Shown piece by piece: positions 7,773 through 15,963 of a stretch of DNA of 64,000 bases. The notes under the pieces are model-generated. The model was not told the DNA's origin. It saw nothing but the letters and a program-made list of their open reading frames with translations, and did not search any database. Where the stretch lies: contig NZ_VJXX01000001.1 of assembly GCF_009377195.2 (NCBI RefSeq), positions 744,001-808,000 on the forward strand. Reading direction: 5' to 3'. The translations under genes were made by a program, and so were the position numbers. This DNA is from Arthrobacter bussei (GTDB taxonomy: Bacteria; Actinomycetota; Actinomycetes; Actinomycetales; Micrococcaceae). Each line of letters opens with the position of its first letter. The first letter of the stretch is position 1.

Positions 7773-8179
7773 CGGTCTAGGGCCTCTACAGGGAATTGAC
7801 GGAGAACTGGCGACACGGATGCAAGCGGCGGAGGGCTAGTTGTCAGACTGGTGGAAGAGCCCGCTGCACGAGCCTGTGCCCTGAGGAACACGACTTCCTC
7901 TCCCGAGAACCTATGCTCCCCATGCTCGTCACTGCTGAGCTTTTCGCCGGTGGTCGCCTCCACACGGTTCACAAGTGTTCGTGGCAGGACAACCGTTCCG
8001 GGATTGCTGATCAACCACTGTTTCACAACGGAATCGAGCCCGACCCACAGCGTACTGATGGTATTCACAAGAGAACCTTCCAGTCGTATCAAAGACCTAC
8101 CCCGCAGACACTGAGGCTTCCGCGGCGCAGCTCCCACAAAGGCACCCGTATCGGGCGATATCAGGTGAGTGCTATCCAT
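7769..8179 (-). CDS. Hypothetical protein, first gene of a two-gene operon
   Basis: 136 residues with no family that I recognise. The central part, LWVGLDSVVKQWLISNPGTV followed by VLPRTLVNRVEATTG, looks helical and folded; the C-terminal 30 residues are Ser/Pro-rich. There are no membrane segments or signal peptide. The start is ATG 8179, 27 bp from a near-perfect DosR-like box, which is the main support that this is a real gene, along with the 4-nt overlap with the downstream gene. Confidence 0.45.
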   Translation of the reverse strand: MDSTHLISPDTGAFVGAAPRKPQCLRGRSLIRLEGSLVNTISTLWVGLDSVVKQWLISNPGTVVLPRTLVNRVEATTGEKLSSDEHGEHRFSGEEVVFLRAQARAAGSSTSLTTSPPPLASVSPVLRQFPVEALDR

Positions 8180-8205
8180 CCCACCTCAACCACCGGACTA
8201 CCGAC

Positions 8206-8221
8206 AGGGCCGAAAGACCCC
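8206..8221. promoter_or_regulatory. DosR-like box D
   Basis: On the minus strand GGGGTCTTTCGGCCCT, matching the copy at 5680 in 15 of 16 positions. It is 27 bp upstream of the minus-strand gene at 8179 and about 150 bp upstream of the BON-domain gene at 8374. Such a short distance would place it near the -35 region of the minus-strand promoter. Confidence 0.55.
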
Positions 8222-8323
8222 TTCGCGTCTTTATCGCTCACCGGACACAAGATCCCTGTGATCATCAATTGGAACCTCGTGCACGAGCTTCGCGTCATCG
8301 ATTGCCGCTGACGTATCACTGGT

Positions 8324-8339
8324 AGTGACCTTCGGCTCT
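8324..8339. promoter_or_regulatory. Weak DosR-like box E
   Basis: AGTGACCTTCGGCTCT keeps the central CTTCGGC and has partly degenerate arms. It is 34 bp upstream of the BON-domain gene, at the same distance as box B from its gene. Judged weak on sequence alone. Confidence 0.3.
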
Positions 8340-8373
8340 GGTTGCTGACCTCACCGGATTCCACGCTTGAAGC

Positions 8374-8709
8374 ATGAGAAGCCACGGTGACGACCGACCT
8401 CAACCTCAAGACAACGCTGAGCCACAAACCGGGGGCATCCTAACGACTCTTCAAGCAGGCACTGCTGCTCCGAGACAGAGCACCTTGGGTTCGGTTGATG
8501 ATCCGCTCGGCGTCCGATCCCTTGTGGAGCAGGCGATAAGGTCCGCTGCACAATGTGTCGGTCTGGGTGTGTCCATGGAAGGCGGAACAGTAATTCTTAC
8601 AGGTACGGCCGCATCCTCGCAGGACAGATGCAGGGCCGGTCTAGCCTGCTGGTGCGATCCAATGGTGAGCGCCGTGCAGAACAATCTCCGGATCAAGCCT
8701 CAGTCCTGA
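8374..8709 (+). CDS. BON-domain protein
   Basis: 111 residues. After a polar N-terminus, residues about 45-110 show a BON domain: the helix VRSLVEQAIRSAAQCVGLGV, the strand-turn-strand SMEGGTVILTGTAASSQDRC, a second helix, and MVSAVQNNLRI at the end. BON domains bind lipids or membranes and often occur in stress-induced proteins. There is no signal peptide, so the protein is probably cytoplasmic. Two cysteines in ACWCD are unusual for the domain. The weak box E upstream would place it in the same regulon. Confidence 0.6.
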   Translation: MRSHGDDRPQPQDNAEPQTGGILTTLQAGTAAPRQSTLGSVDDPLGVRSLVEQAIRSAAQCVGLGVSMEGGTVILTGTAASSQDRCRAGLACWCDPMVSAVQNNLRIKPQS

Positions 8710-8850
8710 GCGATGCGGTAATTCCACTGTTCCATTAGAACCCACCAGGTGTGCCCTACGCCCTCCAACAGTTGCTACTCGACTGCGCCATGCGGGGTCT
8801 CCGGCGTAGGATCCGCGACCGCCGACGGCGGACAGAAAGAAAGGAACCTC

Positions 8851-8940
8851 ATGCCAGTATCGACTCCGGATCGCCGGCGCACGACCGGTGAGACGATGCC
8901 GTGGATAGACCATGCCACGCTTAGAGCATGCCGCGGTTAG
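8851..8940 (+). CDS. Short ORF with strong ribosome binding site, possibly a cut gene start
   Basis: 29 codons from ATG 8851, preceded by GAAAGGA at 8838-8844 with good spacing. The product (MPVSTPDRRRTTGETMPW...) matches nothing I know. It runs 4 bp into the end of the VIT-like fragment. It could be a leader peptide, a microprotein, or the 5' end of a gene cut off when the neighbouring segment was rearranged. Confidence 0.25.
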   Translation: MPVSTPDRRRTTGETMPWIDHATLRACRG

Positions 8941-9536
8941 ACCATGCCGGTGGTGCCGAGGAGGGCGCCGACGAGGTAGGTGAACGCCATCGCCAGTGCG
9001 CCGCCGAGGACGAGGCGGAGCATGGCACGCCGCCGGGAGCTCCCGCCGACGTGGGCGCTGACAGCCCCGGTGATGGTCAGTGCCACCAGGACCGCGACGA
9101 AGGTCAGTGGTATGCGGACCTCCTTCGGCAGAAGGAGGATCGCGAGCAGCGGTAGGACGGCACCAGCCGCGAACGCTGCAGCGGAAGCTAACGCTGCATG
9201 CCAGGGGTTGACGACCTCGAGTTCGTCGATGTTCAGTTCGGCTGAGAGGTGGGCGGCCAGGACGTCATGACCCGTCAGTTCGACAGCAACCTGCCGGGCC
9301 GTGGCGGGCGTGAGGCCATTGGCCTCGTACAATCCGGCCAGCTCGTCGAGCTCACCGTCGGGATCCTCCCGCAGCTCCTGCCTCTCCTTCTCGATCAGGG
9401 CTTCCTGGCTGTCCTTCTGGCTACTAACCGATACGTACTCGCCCAGGGCCATCGAGACGGACCCGCCCACCACCGCGGCGGTGCCGGCGACCAGGATCGG
9501 CGCGAGGATGTTCGTCACGCCGGCGACTCCGATCAC
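8937..9536 (-). pseudogene. VIT1/CCC1-family transporter, N-terminally truncated
   Basis: 199 codons beginning at a GTG that corresponds to the VIGVAGVTN motif inside the first transmembrane region; about 40 N-terminal residues (including the ANDGIVST motif) are missing. What remains is typical: GGSVSMALGEYVSVSSQ, the cytoplasmic KERQELREDPDGELDELAGL helix, and three C-terminal transmembrane segments. Family members move Fe2+ or Mn2+ across membranes. Upstream sequence abruptly changes to unrelated DNA at 9546. Its 5' part is a near copy of the sequence at 13902-14117, where the N-terminus is intact but the C-terminus is missing. Confidence 0.8.
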
Positions 9537-9545
9537 CGTGGCCGC
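9330..9545. repeat. 216-bp direct repeat, copy 1
   Basis: Aligns without gaps with 13902-14117, with roughly 15 to 20 differences counted by eye. Both copies encode the same segment of a VIT-family transporter, from VIGVAG to DELAGL. The repeats mark the edges of a 4.4-kb block that holds conjugation-gene remnants, as expected after recombination between paralogues. Confidence 0.85.
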
Positions 9546-9550
9546 GCCTG

Positions 9551-9706
9551 TTGGGTCTGGGCATAGCTCATGGCGATAAGGTCCGGGCCCGATTGCAGAA
9601 GGTCCTCACCCGCTTCTCCACCGGAACCGTCAAACGCTCCATCCCGGTAGCGATAGCGCTGTTCATCCTCGCAGCAGTCGTCCTGACCATCGCACTCCTC
9701 CCATAA
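9551..9706 (+). pseudogene. C-terminal remnant of a membrane protein
   Basis: An open frame on the plus strand reads from the repeat boundary through AHGDKVRARLQKVL and KRSIPVAIALFILAAVVL to a TAA at 9704. A basic amphipathic stretch is followed by one hydrophobic helix and a short tail, as at the end of many inner-membrane proteins. There is no convincing start. It looks like the 3' end of a gene cut at the rearrangement junction near 9546. Confidence 0.35.
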
Positions 9707-9813
9707 CCTGAGTGCGGCATCGGGTCCGCCGGACTCGGTGAGCGTCGGGCTGTCCCCCTCCTCGGCCGGCATCCGACCCGTACACGGAGATCACGGCTGA
9801 GGCGCCTATCGCG

Positions 9814-10167
9814 TCAGATGCTGGCGAGCCGGTATGGCTCGATGAGAAGTTCCTCGAGTTCGGCGCGGTCAATCCTGCCCAGCAGTACAAGCACCGTGCT
9901 CTCATCTCCCCTGCCGTAGGGGTCGACGAGGGATGGTTCCGCTTGCGCATGGATGAGCGCGAGGCTTTCCTCCGACTTCACGCTGAGGGTGTCCTCGTCG
10001 TACATCCGGGCGAACATGGTGCGCGCGAACCAGGCAGGCTGCCGCCACCTGATTTTCTCGACCAGGTCCGGAAAGCCCAGGCAGAGCGCCCGGACATCCG
10101 ATTTGCTCAGCGCCGTCGAGTGACGGCACACCGCCGGTCGCCCGGCAGCGCGGTTGCTGCCGCGCAC
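9814..10167 (-). CDS. MmcQ/YjbR-family protein
   Basis: Up to 117 residues. The family pattern is visible: a helix with DVRALCLGFPDLVEKIRWRQ, PAWFARTMFARMYDEDTLSV, KSEESLALIHAQ, DESTVLVLLGRIDRAELEEL and LIEPYRLA at the end. YjbR proteins have a CyaY-like fold and may bind DNA; the biochemical role is unclear. The start is uncertain: the first 15 codons are not conserved in the family, and GTG 10131 is a plausible alternative. Confidence 0.65.
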   Translation of the reverse strand: MRGSNRAAGRPAVCRHSTALSKSDVRALCLGFPDLVEKIRWRQPAWFARTMFARMYDEDTLSVKSEESLALIHAQAEPSLVDPYGRGDESTVLVLLGRIDRAELEELLIEPYRLASI

Positions 10168-10242
10168 GGTTAGTCAGTCGACGGAACGAACTTCATTAGT
10201 TGGCGCTGCCGCCAGACACCCCTGGCGTGGCACGCTTACTGC

Positions 10243-10665
10243 GTGGATCTTGAAGTGACATCGGACTTGATCATTCCGGCGACCGAATTGCAGTGGAAGT
10301 TCTCCAGGTCGTCCGGGCCTGGCGGGCAGCATGTCAACACTTCTGACAGTCGGGTGCAACTCACCTGGGTGGCATTGGAATCGTCGGCGCTAAGCGATGA
10401 GCAACGGATGCGAATCGTTCACCAGCTCGACCGGAGCGTTGTCTCGGGCGCGATCACGGTAACGGTGTCGGAGCAGCGGTCCCAGTTGCGTAACCGCGAA
10501 ATCGCTCTCAAGGCGCTCCGCGAAATTGTGGCCGCCGCACTTACCCCTTCGCCCCCTCTGCGCCGCGCGACGCGTCCCACACGCGGCTCTGAACGGCGCC
10601 GTTCGGCGTACAAGCAGCAGCGATCCGCGACCAAGCGACAACGCCGACGGCCCACCAGCGAGTAA
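10243..10665 (+). CDS. arfB: Peptidyl-tRNA hydrolase ArfB (YaeJ-like) ribosome rescue factor
   Basis: 140 residues with the class-I release-factor-like domain: FSRSSGPGGQHVNTSDSRVQ contains the catalytic GGQ (about residues 27-29) that hydrolyses peptidyl-tRNA on stalled ribosomes. The Arg/Lys-rich C-terminus (about 108-140) is the tail that ArfB inserts into the empty mRNA channel. Length matches the family. GTG 10243 is the start; no clear Shine-Dalgarno is visible, so a leaderless transcript is possible. The gene stands alone, convergent with the DUF4913 gene. Confidence 0.88.
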   Translation: MDLEVTSDLIIPATELQWKFSRSSGPGGQHVNTSDSRVQLTWVALESSALSDEQRMRIVHQLDRSVVSGAITVTVSEQRSQLRNREIALKALREIVAAALTPSPPLRRATRPTRGSERRRSAYKQQRSATKRQRRRPTSE

Positions 10666-10740
10666 CGGCTCGCTGTGGCCGGTGCTTCGTGACGCACGCG
10701 GACTTAGCAACGAGGACGAGAAGCACACAGCAGCATGCGT

Positions 10741-11136
10741 TCACCACGCCCAATCTTGGGGCGGCTGCTCGGTGGCAAGCACCCGTCGGGTCGTCTTCTC
10801 GGAATGGGTGGTCCCGCATTCTCCGAATGGCCCACGTTTAGCGAATAGGACAACAGCGTGGCGGTCGAAGTGGTCGATCCACCAGGACGACACGCCACCG
10901 TTTGCTTGGGCATCAAGCCACTGCTCGTACAGCCCCCTGAACCGGTCGACGGCTTCTGGGTGGTTCCACCACCGGGAGCACCAGTACTGGTTTTGCGACC
11001 GATCCACGGACTCGAGTATTGCTACGAGGCTTTCCACCCAGTCCACGAGGTCTTCCGGGGTGTAGGTGAGCTCTGCCCCCTCGCCCTGACCGTTAGGTTC
11101 GGTACCACTCACGGTCGTGTTTGTAGTTCCCGTCAT
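10741..11136 (-). CDS. DUF4913-family protein
   Basis: 131 residues. The DUF4913 pattern of Trp-rich motifs is clear: YWCSRWWNHPEAVDRFRGLY (about 51-70) and VSSWWIDHFDRHAVVLF (about 82-98). Members are found beside TraG-like coupling proteins in actinobacterial conjugative elements; the molecular role is unknown. The ATG overlaps the stop of the coupling-protein pseudogene by 4 nt (ATGA). The reading frame is intact although its upstream operon partners are broken. Confidence 0.75.
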   Translation of the reverse strand: MTGTTNTTVSGTEPNGQGEGAELTYTPEDLVDWVESLVAILESVDRSQNQYWCSRWWNHPEAVDRFRGLYEQWLDAQANGGVSSWWIDHFDRHAVVLFAKRGPFGECGTTHSEKTTRRVLATEQPPQDWAW

Positions 11137-12366
11137 GACGGCATCCCTGTCTTTTGGCCCTTGATGCGGTCGACTGTTTCCCCGATGCGGGTGTTGATCG
11201 TTTTGTCTCGGAACCAGGGGACGGTGCGGACGATGGTTCCGCCTCCGTTGGAGGTCTTCACCCATGCTCGGTTGGCGGGGAGTTCGGAGAGCTGGGAGAC
11301 GGACAGGATGTCGCGGCGCTGGGTCTGCACGGACCGGGAGGACCCGTTTCTCGAGGTCGAGGAGCTGCGGACCTTCGCGTCGTACTGGCCGATCGTCTTG
11401 GACAGCGACTCGAGAAACTGTGTGTCCTCGGACCCGCCGCCGTAGACCTTGATGGCGGCCGCGGACCAGAGGGTGTCCCACCCGGTGCGTTCGAGCATGG
11501 CCATCCCCTGCCCGCGGGTCTGGAAGTAGGAGCTGACGACGATGCCCATGGACCCGAAGAACGAATACCAGTCGGGCAGCTGCTTGAGTTTGACGACGTT
11601 CCCGACCTCGTCCAGGTCAGCGACTAGAGGCACCGGAAGGCGGCCACCGGCACGACGGGCGGCCTGCTGCGCGGCCGTGAACACCGCATAGACCAGCATG
11701 GACACGAACGCTGCGCCGGAGCCTGCAGCATCCTGCGAGAGCAGGATCAGCGTGTCCTTGCCGGTCACAAATCGGGCCGGATCAAACACCGGGACGCCCG
11801 GGGTCGGCGTCGACCACGCCACGAGCTCGTCGTGTACCAACGCTGAGGCCATGCGCTGGGCGCTGGCGGCCACGGACCCGCGGGTGTCGTCTGGTTGGGC
11901 GCTCATGCCCTTCAACGCCGATGCCGGGCCCGCAAAGCCGGCACGCTCGAGGAGTTCGGCTGGTTCCATGAAGTCCGCGCTAACCACCCACCGCAGGACG
12001 TCCTTCATAGTGCCGTCATTTTTGGCGGCGGCGAGGAGGCACCAGGCCAGGAAGTCACGTCCCTGCGAGTCGAACTGCGCGTCCCCCTTGCCTTGACCGG
12101 CGTTGGGTGCCGACGAGGTTTCAAAGATTGAGGCAACCTCGCCTGCGCTCACCGTATCCGTGACACAGGTGAGTGGGTTGAAGATCATGGCGGGTCGGTG
12201 GCTGTCGCGCCAGATCCGCTGCGGGTCGAACAGCCACACCGTTCCGGTAGCGGTTTCCATTGTTGTGCGGGCGGCCAGGACCTCGGCAACGCCGTCGACC
12301 TTGTTGCTGGTCATCACCTACGGGCCGGGCGCTTCGGTGGCGTGACGAACGACCTGTGGTGTCGAC

Positions 12367-12392
12367 TTACCCCGCCCTATTACCCCGCCCTA
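12367..12392. repeat. 13-bp exact tandem duplication inside the coupling-protein gene
   Basis: TTACCCCGCCCTA occurs twice in a row (12367-12379 and 12380-12392). Thirteen is not a multiple of three, so it shifts the frame just before the Walker A residues. Deleting one copy joins the frames on both sides. Confidence 0.9.
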
Positions 12393-12847
12393 CCCCTCAG
12401 ACGTAGGTCGAGCACTCCCGCCAGCCCTGAATAACTGCTTTGGCCCCGGCGTCGCCGGCATACCCGATGGTCGGGCCCGGGCCGATGCTTTCGGCGGTCG
12501 GGTGGAGGCGGGCGGCTTCGGTGAGGCGGGCATCGAGCATCGCCGGGCGCATCTTTCCGCCGGGACTCATTCGACGGGATACCTCGGCGGTGCGTGACAC
12601 CGGGCGGGTCCTCCACCTCGCAAAGGCAGCGATGACCACGACCGCTTCGGCGCCGAGCAGCTAGCTCGCGGCCGCCGGCCACGGATCCCCGGTGGCAAGG
12701 CCGATGACGAGGGTGATCGGGTTCCATGACAGGTCGGTGGGAACCGGTGTGAACGCGTCGGCAAGGTGGATGAGGGCGACCGCGGCGAACGCAGCGAGGA
12801 CCACGAACGAGAGGCGATGACGGGGCCGTTTTCCTCGGTCCACGTCC

Positions 12848-12857
12848 GGGGGGGGGG
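12848..12857. repeat. Homopolymeric G10 tract
   Basis: Ten G on the plus strand (C10 in the coding strand of the coupling-protein gene). An 8- or 11-base run would join the start codon at 12887 to the membrane-segment frame. Confidence 0.9.
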
Positions 12858-12883
12858 CGGTGACACCTGATTGGTGTTGGGGT

Positions 12884-13901
12884 TCATCGACCCTTCGGCG
12901 ACCAGCCGACCAGCCGACCAGCCGACCAGCCGACCAGCCGACCAGCAGGGCCTTCTCCCGCTCCGAGACGGGAACACCGTTCCAGCAGGTCCGACTCGTT
13001 CTGCGCGAGTCCGCCGAGGATTTTTACGGAGGAGCGTTCCACGAAACCGGTCGCGATTTTCGTCAGCTCGTCGGTGGACAGCTGTAGGTCCTCGATGAAG
13101 TGCGTGATCATCAGTTGCCCCAGGCCCTCGGTCCGGTTCAGGCGGGTGATGGAGTCGATCTGGTGCACCAGCAGCTCACTGGCGCTCAGGGATTGCCACA
13201 GCTCGTCCATGATCATCAGGTGGTGGCGTTCCTCCATCAGGCCCGCGTCGGCGAGGGTCTTCGCGGCCGAGATGCCGGCCTGACCGTAGGACCAGCACAC
13301 TGTCTGCACCGCGGCGCGGAGCGTCAGCTGCGATTCGTCGATGAGGGAAATATCGAAGTCAACGGAGGCGTCGATCTCTATTTCCTTGGTGGTGTGCTGG
13401 CAGAACACGTCGCCGAACGGGCCGTGCTCGCCGAGGGCGTTCAGGCCGGCCAGGAAGTTCTTGAGCCGACTGGATCTGCGGTGGCGCGGACTTGATGGCG
13501 TCGACAACGTCCCCGACCAGCGGTTGCCGGCTCTCAACTTCTGCTTCTCGGCCGCCATGGCGATCACCATGGACAGCACCGTCTGTTCCTGCTTTTTCGC
13601 ATCCAGCGGTTCCTTGAACACCAGTTCGATGAGCCCGGTGAGGGTCATCAGGCGCCGTGCGTGGATCTCGGCGCCATCTGCCGCTGCATCGAAGCCGGAA
13701 GACACGCGAGCTCCCGCCAGAGCGGGCCGGCGTCGAGAGGGTTGGTCCCTCCGACACCAGTGGCAGCGTTCCACATGATCTTCGCCTCGACAGCCTGCAG
13801 CTGGTCAGGGCTCTCGACCGTCGCGGTGACGCCGATGCGAAGCGCACCAGTGCCGCCCTTCGGCTTGCTCCCGTTCGGCCTTGCGGGCCTTCTCGAGGGT
13901 G
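12884..13901 (-). pseudogene. VirB4/TraC-like conjugation ATPase, truncated and frameshifted
   Basis: The C-terminal half of a type IV secretion ATPase. Visible pieces in different frames are VTATVESPDQLQAVEAKIMW (near 13800), LTGLIELVFKEPLDAKKQEQ, a short GDVVDAIKSAPPQIQS stretch in another frame near 13490, then a long open frame with FLAGLNALGEHGPFGDVFCQ, the Walker B strand HHLMIMDELWQ and VKILGGLAQNESDLLE. Walker A and everything upstream are missing: at 13902 the sequence becomes a VIT-family gene. At least three frameshifts are seen, at about 13870, 13690 and 13490. It is followed with a 4-nt overlap by the coupling-protein gene, the usual order in actinobacterial conjugative elements. 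Confidence 0.75.
12899..12946. repeat. Six exact 8-bp tandem repeats (CGACCAGC)
   Basis: Six head-to-tail copies near the 3' end of the VirB4-like gene. On the minus strand they encode a period-8-codon repeat (AGRLVGWS twice) before the stop. Eight-bp units change the frame with each copy gained or lost, so the tract is a likely slippage site. Confidence 0.95.
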
Positions 13902-14117
13902 CAATCCGGCCAGCTCGTCGAGCTCACCGTCGGGATCTTCCCGCAGCTCCTGCCTCTCCTTCTCGATCAGGGCTTTCTGGCTGTCCTTCTGGCTACTGAC
14001 CGACACGTACTCGCCCAGGGCCATCGAGACGGATCCGCCCACGACCGCTGTGGTGCCGGCGACCAGGACCGGCGCGAGGGTGTTCGTCACGCCGGCGACT
14101 CCGATCACCGTGGCCGC
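13902..14117. repeat. 216-bp direct repeat, copy 2
   Basis: Partner of 9330-9545, same orientation, same length. The left end is the exact point where VIT-family coding sequence gives way to VirB4-like sequence. Confidence 0.85.
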
Positions 14118-14225
14118 TGTGGACACGATCCCGTCGTTGGCTCCCGCCACGGCAGCCCGCAGCCGGTTCAACCGTGCCGCAACACCACTGTCATGGGGCT
14201 CGACCAGACCCTGTTCATCCGTCAT
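13902..14225 (-). pseudogene. VIT1/CCC1-family transporter, N-terminal fragment
   Basis: 108 residues from ATG 14225 to DELAGL. It has the family N-terminus: LRAAVAGANDGIVSTAATVIGVAG (transmembrane 1) and GGSVSMALGEYVSVSSQ (transmembrane 2), then the KERQELREDPDG cytoplasmic helix. After DELAGL the frame enters VirB4-like DNA and becomes nonsense. The C-terminal three transmembrane segments are absent, whereas the other copy at 8937 has these and lacks the start. At the protein level the shared part differs in about four positions. Confidence 0.8.
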
Positions 14226-14518
14226 GGAAGCAGTCAACACCCGACGTCCGGCTCCAGCCACGCAGGAACGGCTCACCTGAGACCGGCACCGCAGCAGCCG
14301 GCGTGCCTTGACCCTCCGGAACGGGCTGTCGGGCAGTCATGCCTCAGGAGGTTTCGCCGGCAGTTCTACCCGCGCACACCACTCCGTCCCTGGCTGGAGT
14401 GTCCGCTTCCTCATCAGGCAGGTCGACGCTGCCGAGAGTTGACGGGCGCAGCGATAGGTTTCGCCGTCTGGAGTGGTCGTCATCCGTGGGGGTATCAGCC
14501 CCGCGTGTGTGGTGGCAG
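14226..14518. other. Intergenic, no gene recognised
   Basis: About 290 bp between the VIT fragment start and the alcohol dehydrogenase terminator. I see no coding pattern, RNA structure or promoter that I can support beyond the region needed to start the VIT fragment. Confidence 0.5.
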
Positions 14519-14558
14519 AACGGGTCACCTTCACCGGGGGGGGTGAAGGTGACCCGTT
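14519..14558 (-). terminator. Strong hairpin after the alcohol dehydrogenase gene
   Basis: A perfect 17-bp stem (14519-14535 with 14542-14558) around a 6-G loop. It starts 16 bp beyond the stop codon of the minus-strand dehydrogenase. No T-run follows, but the stem is very stable. Confidence 0.75.
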
Positions 14559-14573
14559 CCTCCTTCGCACGCG

Positions 14574-15620
14574 TCAGGCGAAAGTGGCGGCGTCGATGAC
14601 GAAGCGGTAGCGGACGTCAGAGTTCAGCACACGCTCGTAGGCGTCGTTGATCCCGTCGGCGCCGATGAGCTCCGTCTCGGGGTGAATGCCGTGCTCAGCG
14701 CAGAAGTCGAGCATCTCCTGCGTCTCGCGGATTCCGCCGATCATCGAACCTGCCCAGCTGCGGCGGCCCGGGATCAGGGCGAACGCGGGGACACCGAGGG
14801 GCTCGGAAGGAGCGCCCACGTTCACGAGGGTCCCGTCGACCTTGAGGAGGCCGAGGTAGGCACCCATGTCCACCTTCGCCGAGACCGTATTGATGATCAG
14901 GTCGAACGAGTTGGCGAGCTCCGTGAAGGTCTCCGGCTCCTTCGTGGCGTAGTGGGCCTTCGCGCCGAACCGCAGGGAGTCCACTTTCTTTGAGGTCGTC
15001 TGCGAGAGCACCGTGACCTCGGCGCCGAGGGCAGCGGCGATCTTCACGCCCATGTGGCCGAGACCGCCGAGGCCCACGATGGCCACCTTCGTGTCCGGGC
15101 CTGCCTTCCAGTGGTGCAGCGGCGAATAAAGGGTGATCCCGGCGCAGAGCAGTGGGGCCACCTTCTCGAAGTCGAGGCTCTCGGGGACGCGGAGCACGAA
15201 GTCCTCGGTGACGACGACGGCCTGCGAGTAGCCGCCCTGGGTGATGGTGCCGTCGGCGGGATCGACGCCGCCGTACGTCTGGATGTTGCCCTTGCTGCAG
15301 TACTGCTCGTCGCCGCGGACGCAGTATTCGCACTCGCCACAGGAGTTGACCATGCAGCCCACGCCGACGCGGTCGCCGACCTTGTGTTTGGTGACCTCGG
15401 AGCCGATCTCGCTCACGGTGCCGACGATCTCATGGCCGACGACCTGGGGGTACTGGATCTCGCCCCACTCACCGCGCACGGTGTGGATGTCGGAATGGCA
15501 GACGCCGGAGTAGGCGATGTCGATCAGGACGTCCTTGGGGCCGACGTCGCGGCGCTCGATGGTGGTCCTGATCAGTGGTTCGGTGGCGGACGGTGCCGCG
15601 ACGGCGTTGACGGTGCGCAT
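14574..15620 (-). CDS. NAD(P)-dependent alcohol dehydrogenase, YahK/cinnamyl-alcohol-dehydrogenase type
   Basis: 348-residue zinc MDR enzyme. Catalytic zinc ligands are Cys41 (GVCHSDIH) and His63-Glu64 (GHE); structural zinc cysteines are 94, 97, 100 and 108 ([15 protein letters not shown]). The dinucleotide-binding motif is [11 protein letters not shown]. It belongs to the broad-specificity aldehyde reductases related to E. coli YahK, usually NADPH-dependent. ATG 15620 is preceded by AAGGAGA. It is monocistronic, with a strong hairpin downstream. It differs from the dehydrogenase at 4510 in sequence and setting, and no DosR-like box precedes it. Confidence 0.9.
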   Translation of the reverse strand: MRTVNAVAAPSATEPLIRTTIERRDVGPKDVLIDIAYSGVCHSDIHTVRGEWGEIQYPQVVGHEIVGTVSEIGSEVTKHKVGDRVGVGCMVNSCGECEYCVRGDEQYCSKGNIQTYGGVDPADGTITQGGYSQAVVVTEDFVLRVPESLDFEKVAPLLCAGITLYSPLHHWKAGPDTKVAIVGLGGLGHMGVKIAAALGAEVTVLSQTTSKKVDSLRFGAKAHYATKEPETFTELANSFDLIINTVSAKVDMGAYLGLLKVDGTLVNVGAPSEPLGVPAFALIPGRRSWAGSMIGGIRETQEMLDFCAEHGIHPETELIGADGINDAYERVLNSDVRYRFVIDAATFA

Positions 15621-15963
15621 GATTCTCCTTGAAAACGGCGGGGTGTGGGCAGGCTGTGGGCGTATAGATGAGGCATCAGTGCGTCTTCACGACAGCTGGC
15701 GTGTTGGTGTCGGTCGATGGTGACCGCGGCCTCGAGGTACGCAGGATGCGGGGTGGACGCTGTCGACGCCGGGTGACCGCCAGCGCATCGTCCGAGCGCC
15801 CCACGATCGGCACCTCTTCGACAGTGCCTGATAAGCCATCCCTGCGTAGTAGCCGGTCTGTTCGTCGTAGCGGATTCGTCGGCGATCGATGCTCGACAGT
15901 CGATCTTACCGAATCCAGCGCTACTGATTGCGCGCGCCGCCATCGTCGAGTGGCTTGAGAAGC
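15621..15963. other. Intergenic, no gene recognised
   Basis: About 340 bp upstream of the dehydrogenase. It must hold that gene's promoter, but I see no motif I can defend. No coding pattern in any frame is convincing. Confidence 0.5.

Larger units (their letters stand above)
11133..12887 (-). pseudogene. Type IV coupling protein (TraG/VirD4-like), decayed
   Basis: Reconstructed from the ATG at 12887, which overlaps the VirB4-like stop by 4 nt. Lesions in order: a C10/G10 run at 12848-12857 that puts MNPNTNQVSPPPP out of frame with the transmembrane part (IHLADAFTPVPTDLSW); TAG at 12661-12663; TGA at 12397-12399; a 13-bp tandem duplication at 12367-12392; and TAG at 12318-12320. Removing one duplicate restores a Walker A region GVGRGKSTPQVV in frame with PGP-stop-VMTSNKVDG. 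The last 394 codons (12317-11133) are open, with LVADLDEVGNVVKLKQLP (Walker B) and the coupling-protein C-terminus. The family links the relaxosome to the type IV secretion channel. No function can be expected from this copy. Confidence 0.85.

Noticed and set aside
12899-12946. Possible CRISPR-like array
   Set aside because: 8-bp units in direct contact without spacers; this is a simple tandem repeat.
8937-14225. Insertion sequence or composite transposon flanked by the 216-bp repeats
   Set aside because: The repeats are coding parts of a VIT-family gene, and no transposase or terminal inverted repeats were seen.
14339-14599. 86-codon plus-strand frame between the VIT fragment and the dehydrogenase
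   Set aside because: It runs through the terminator hairpin and into the dehydrogenase end; no family features.
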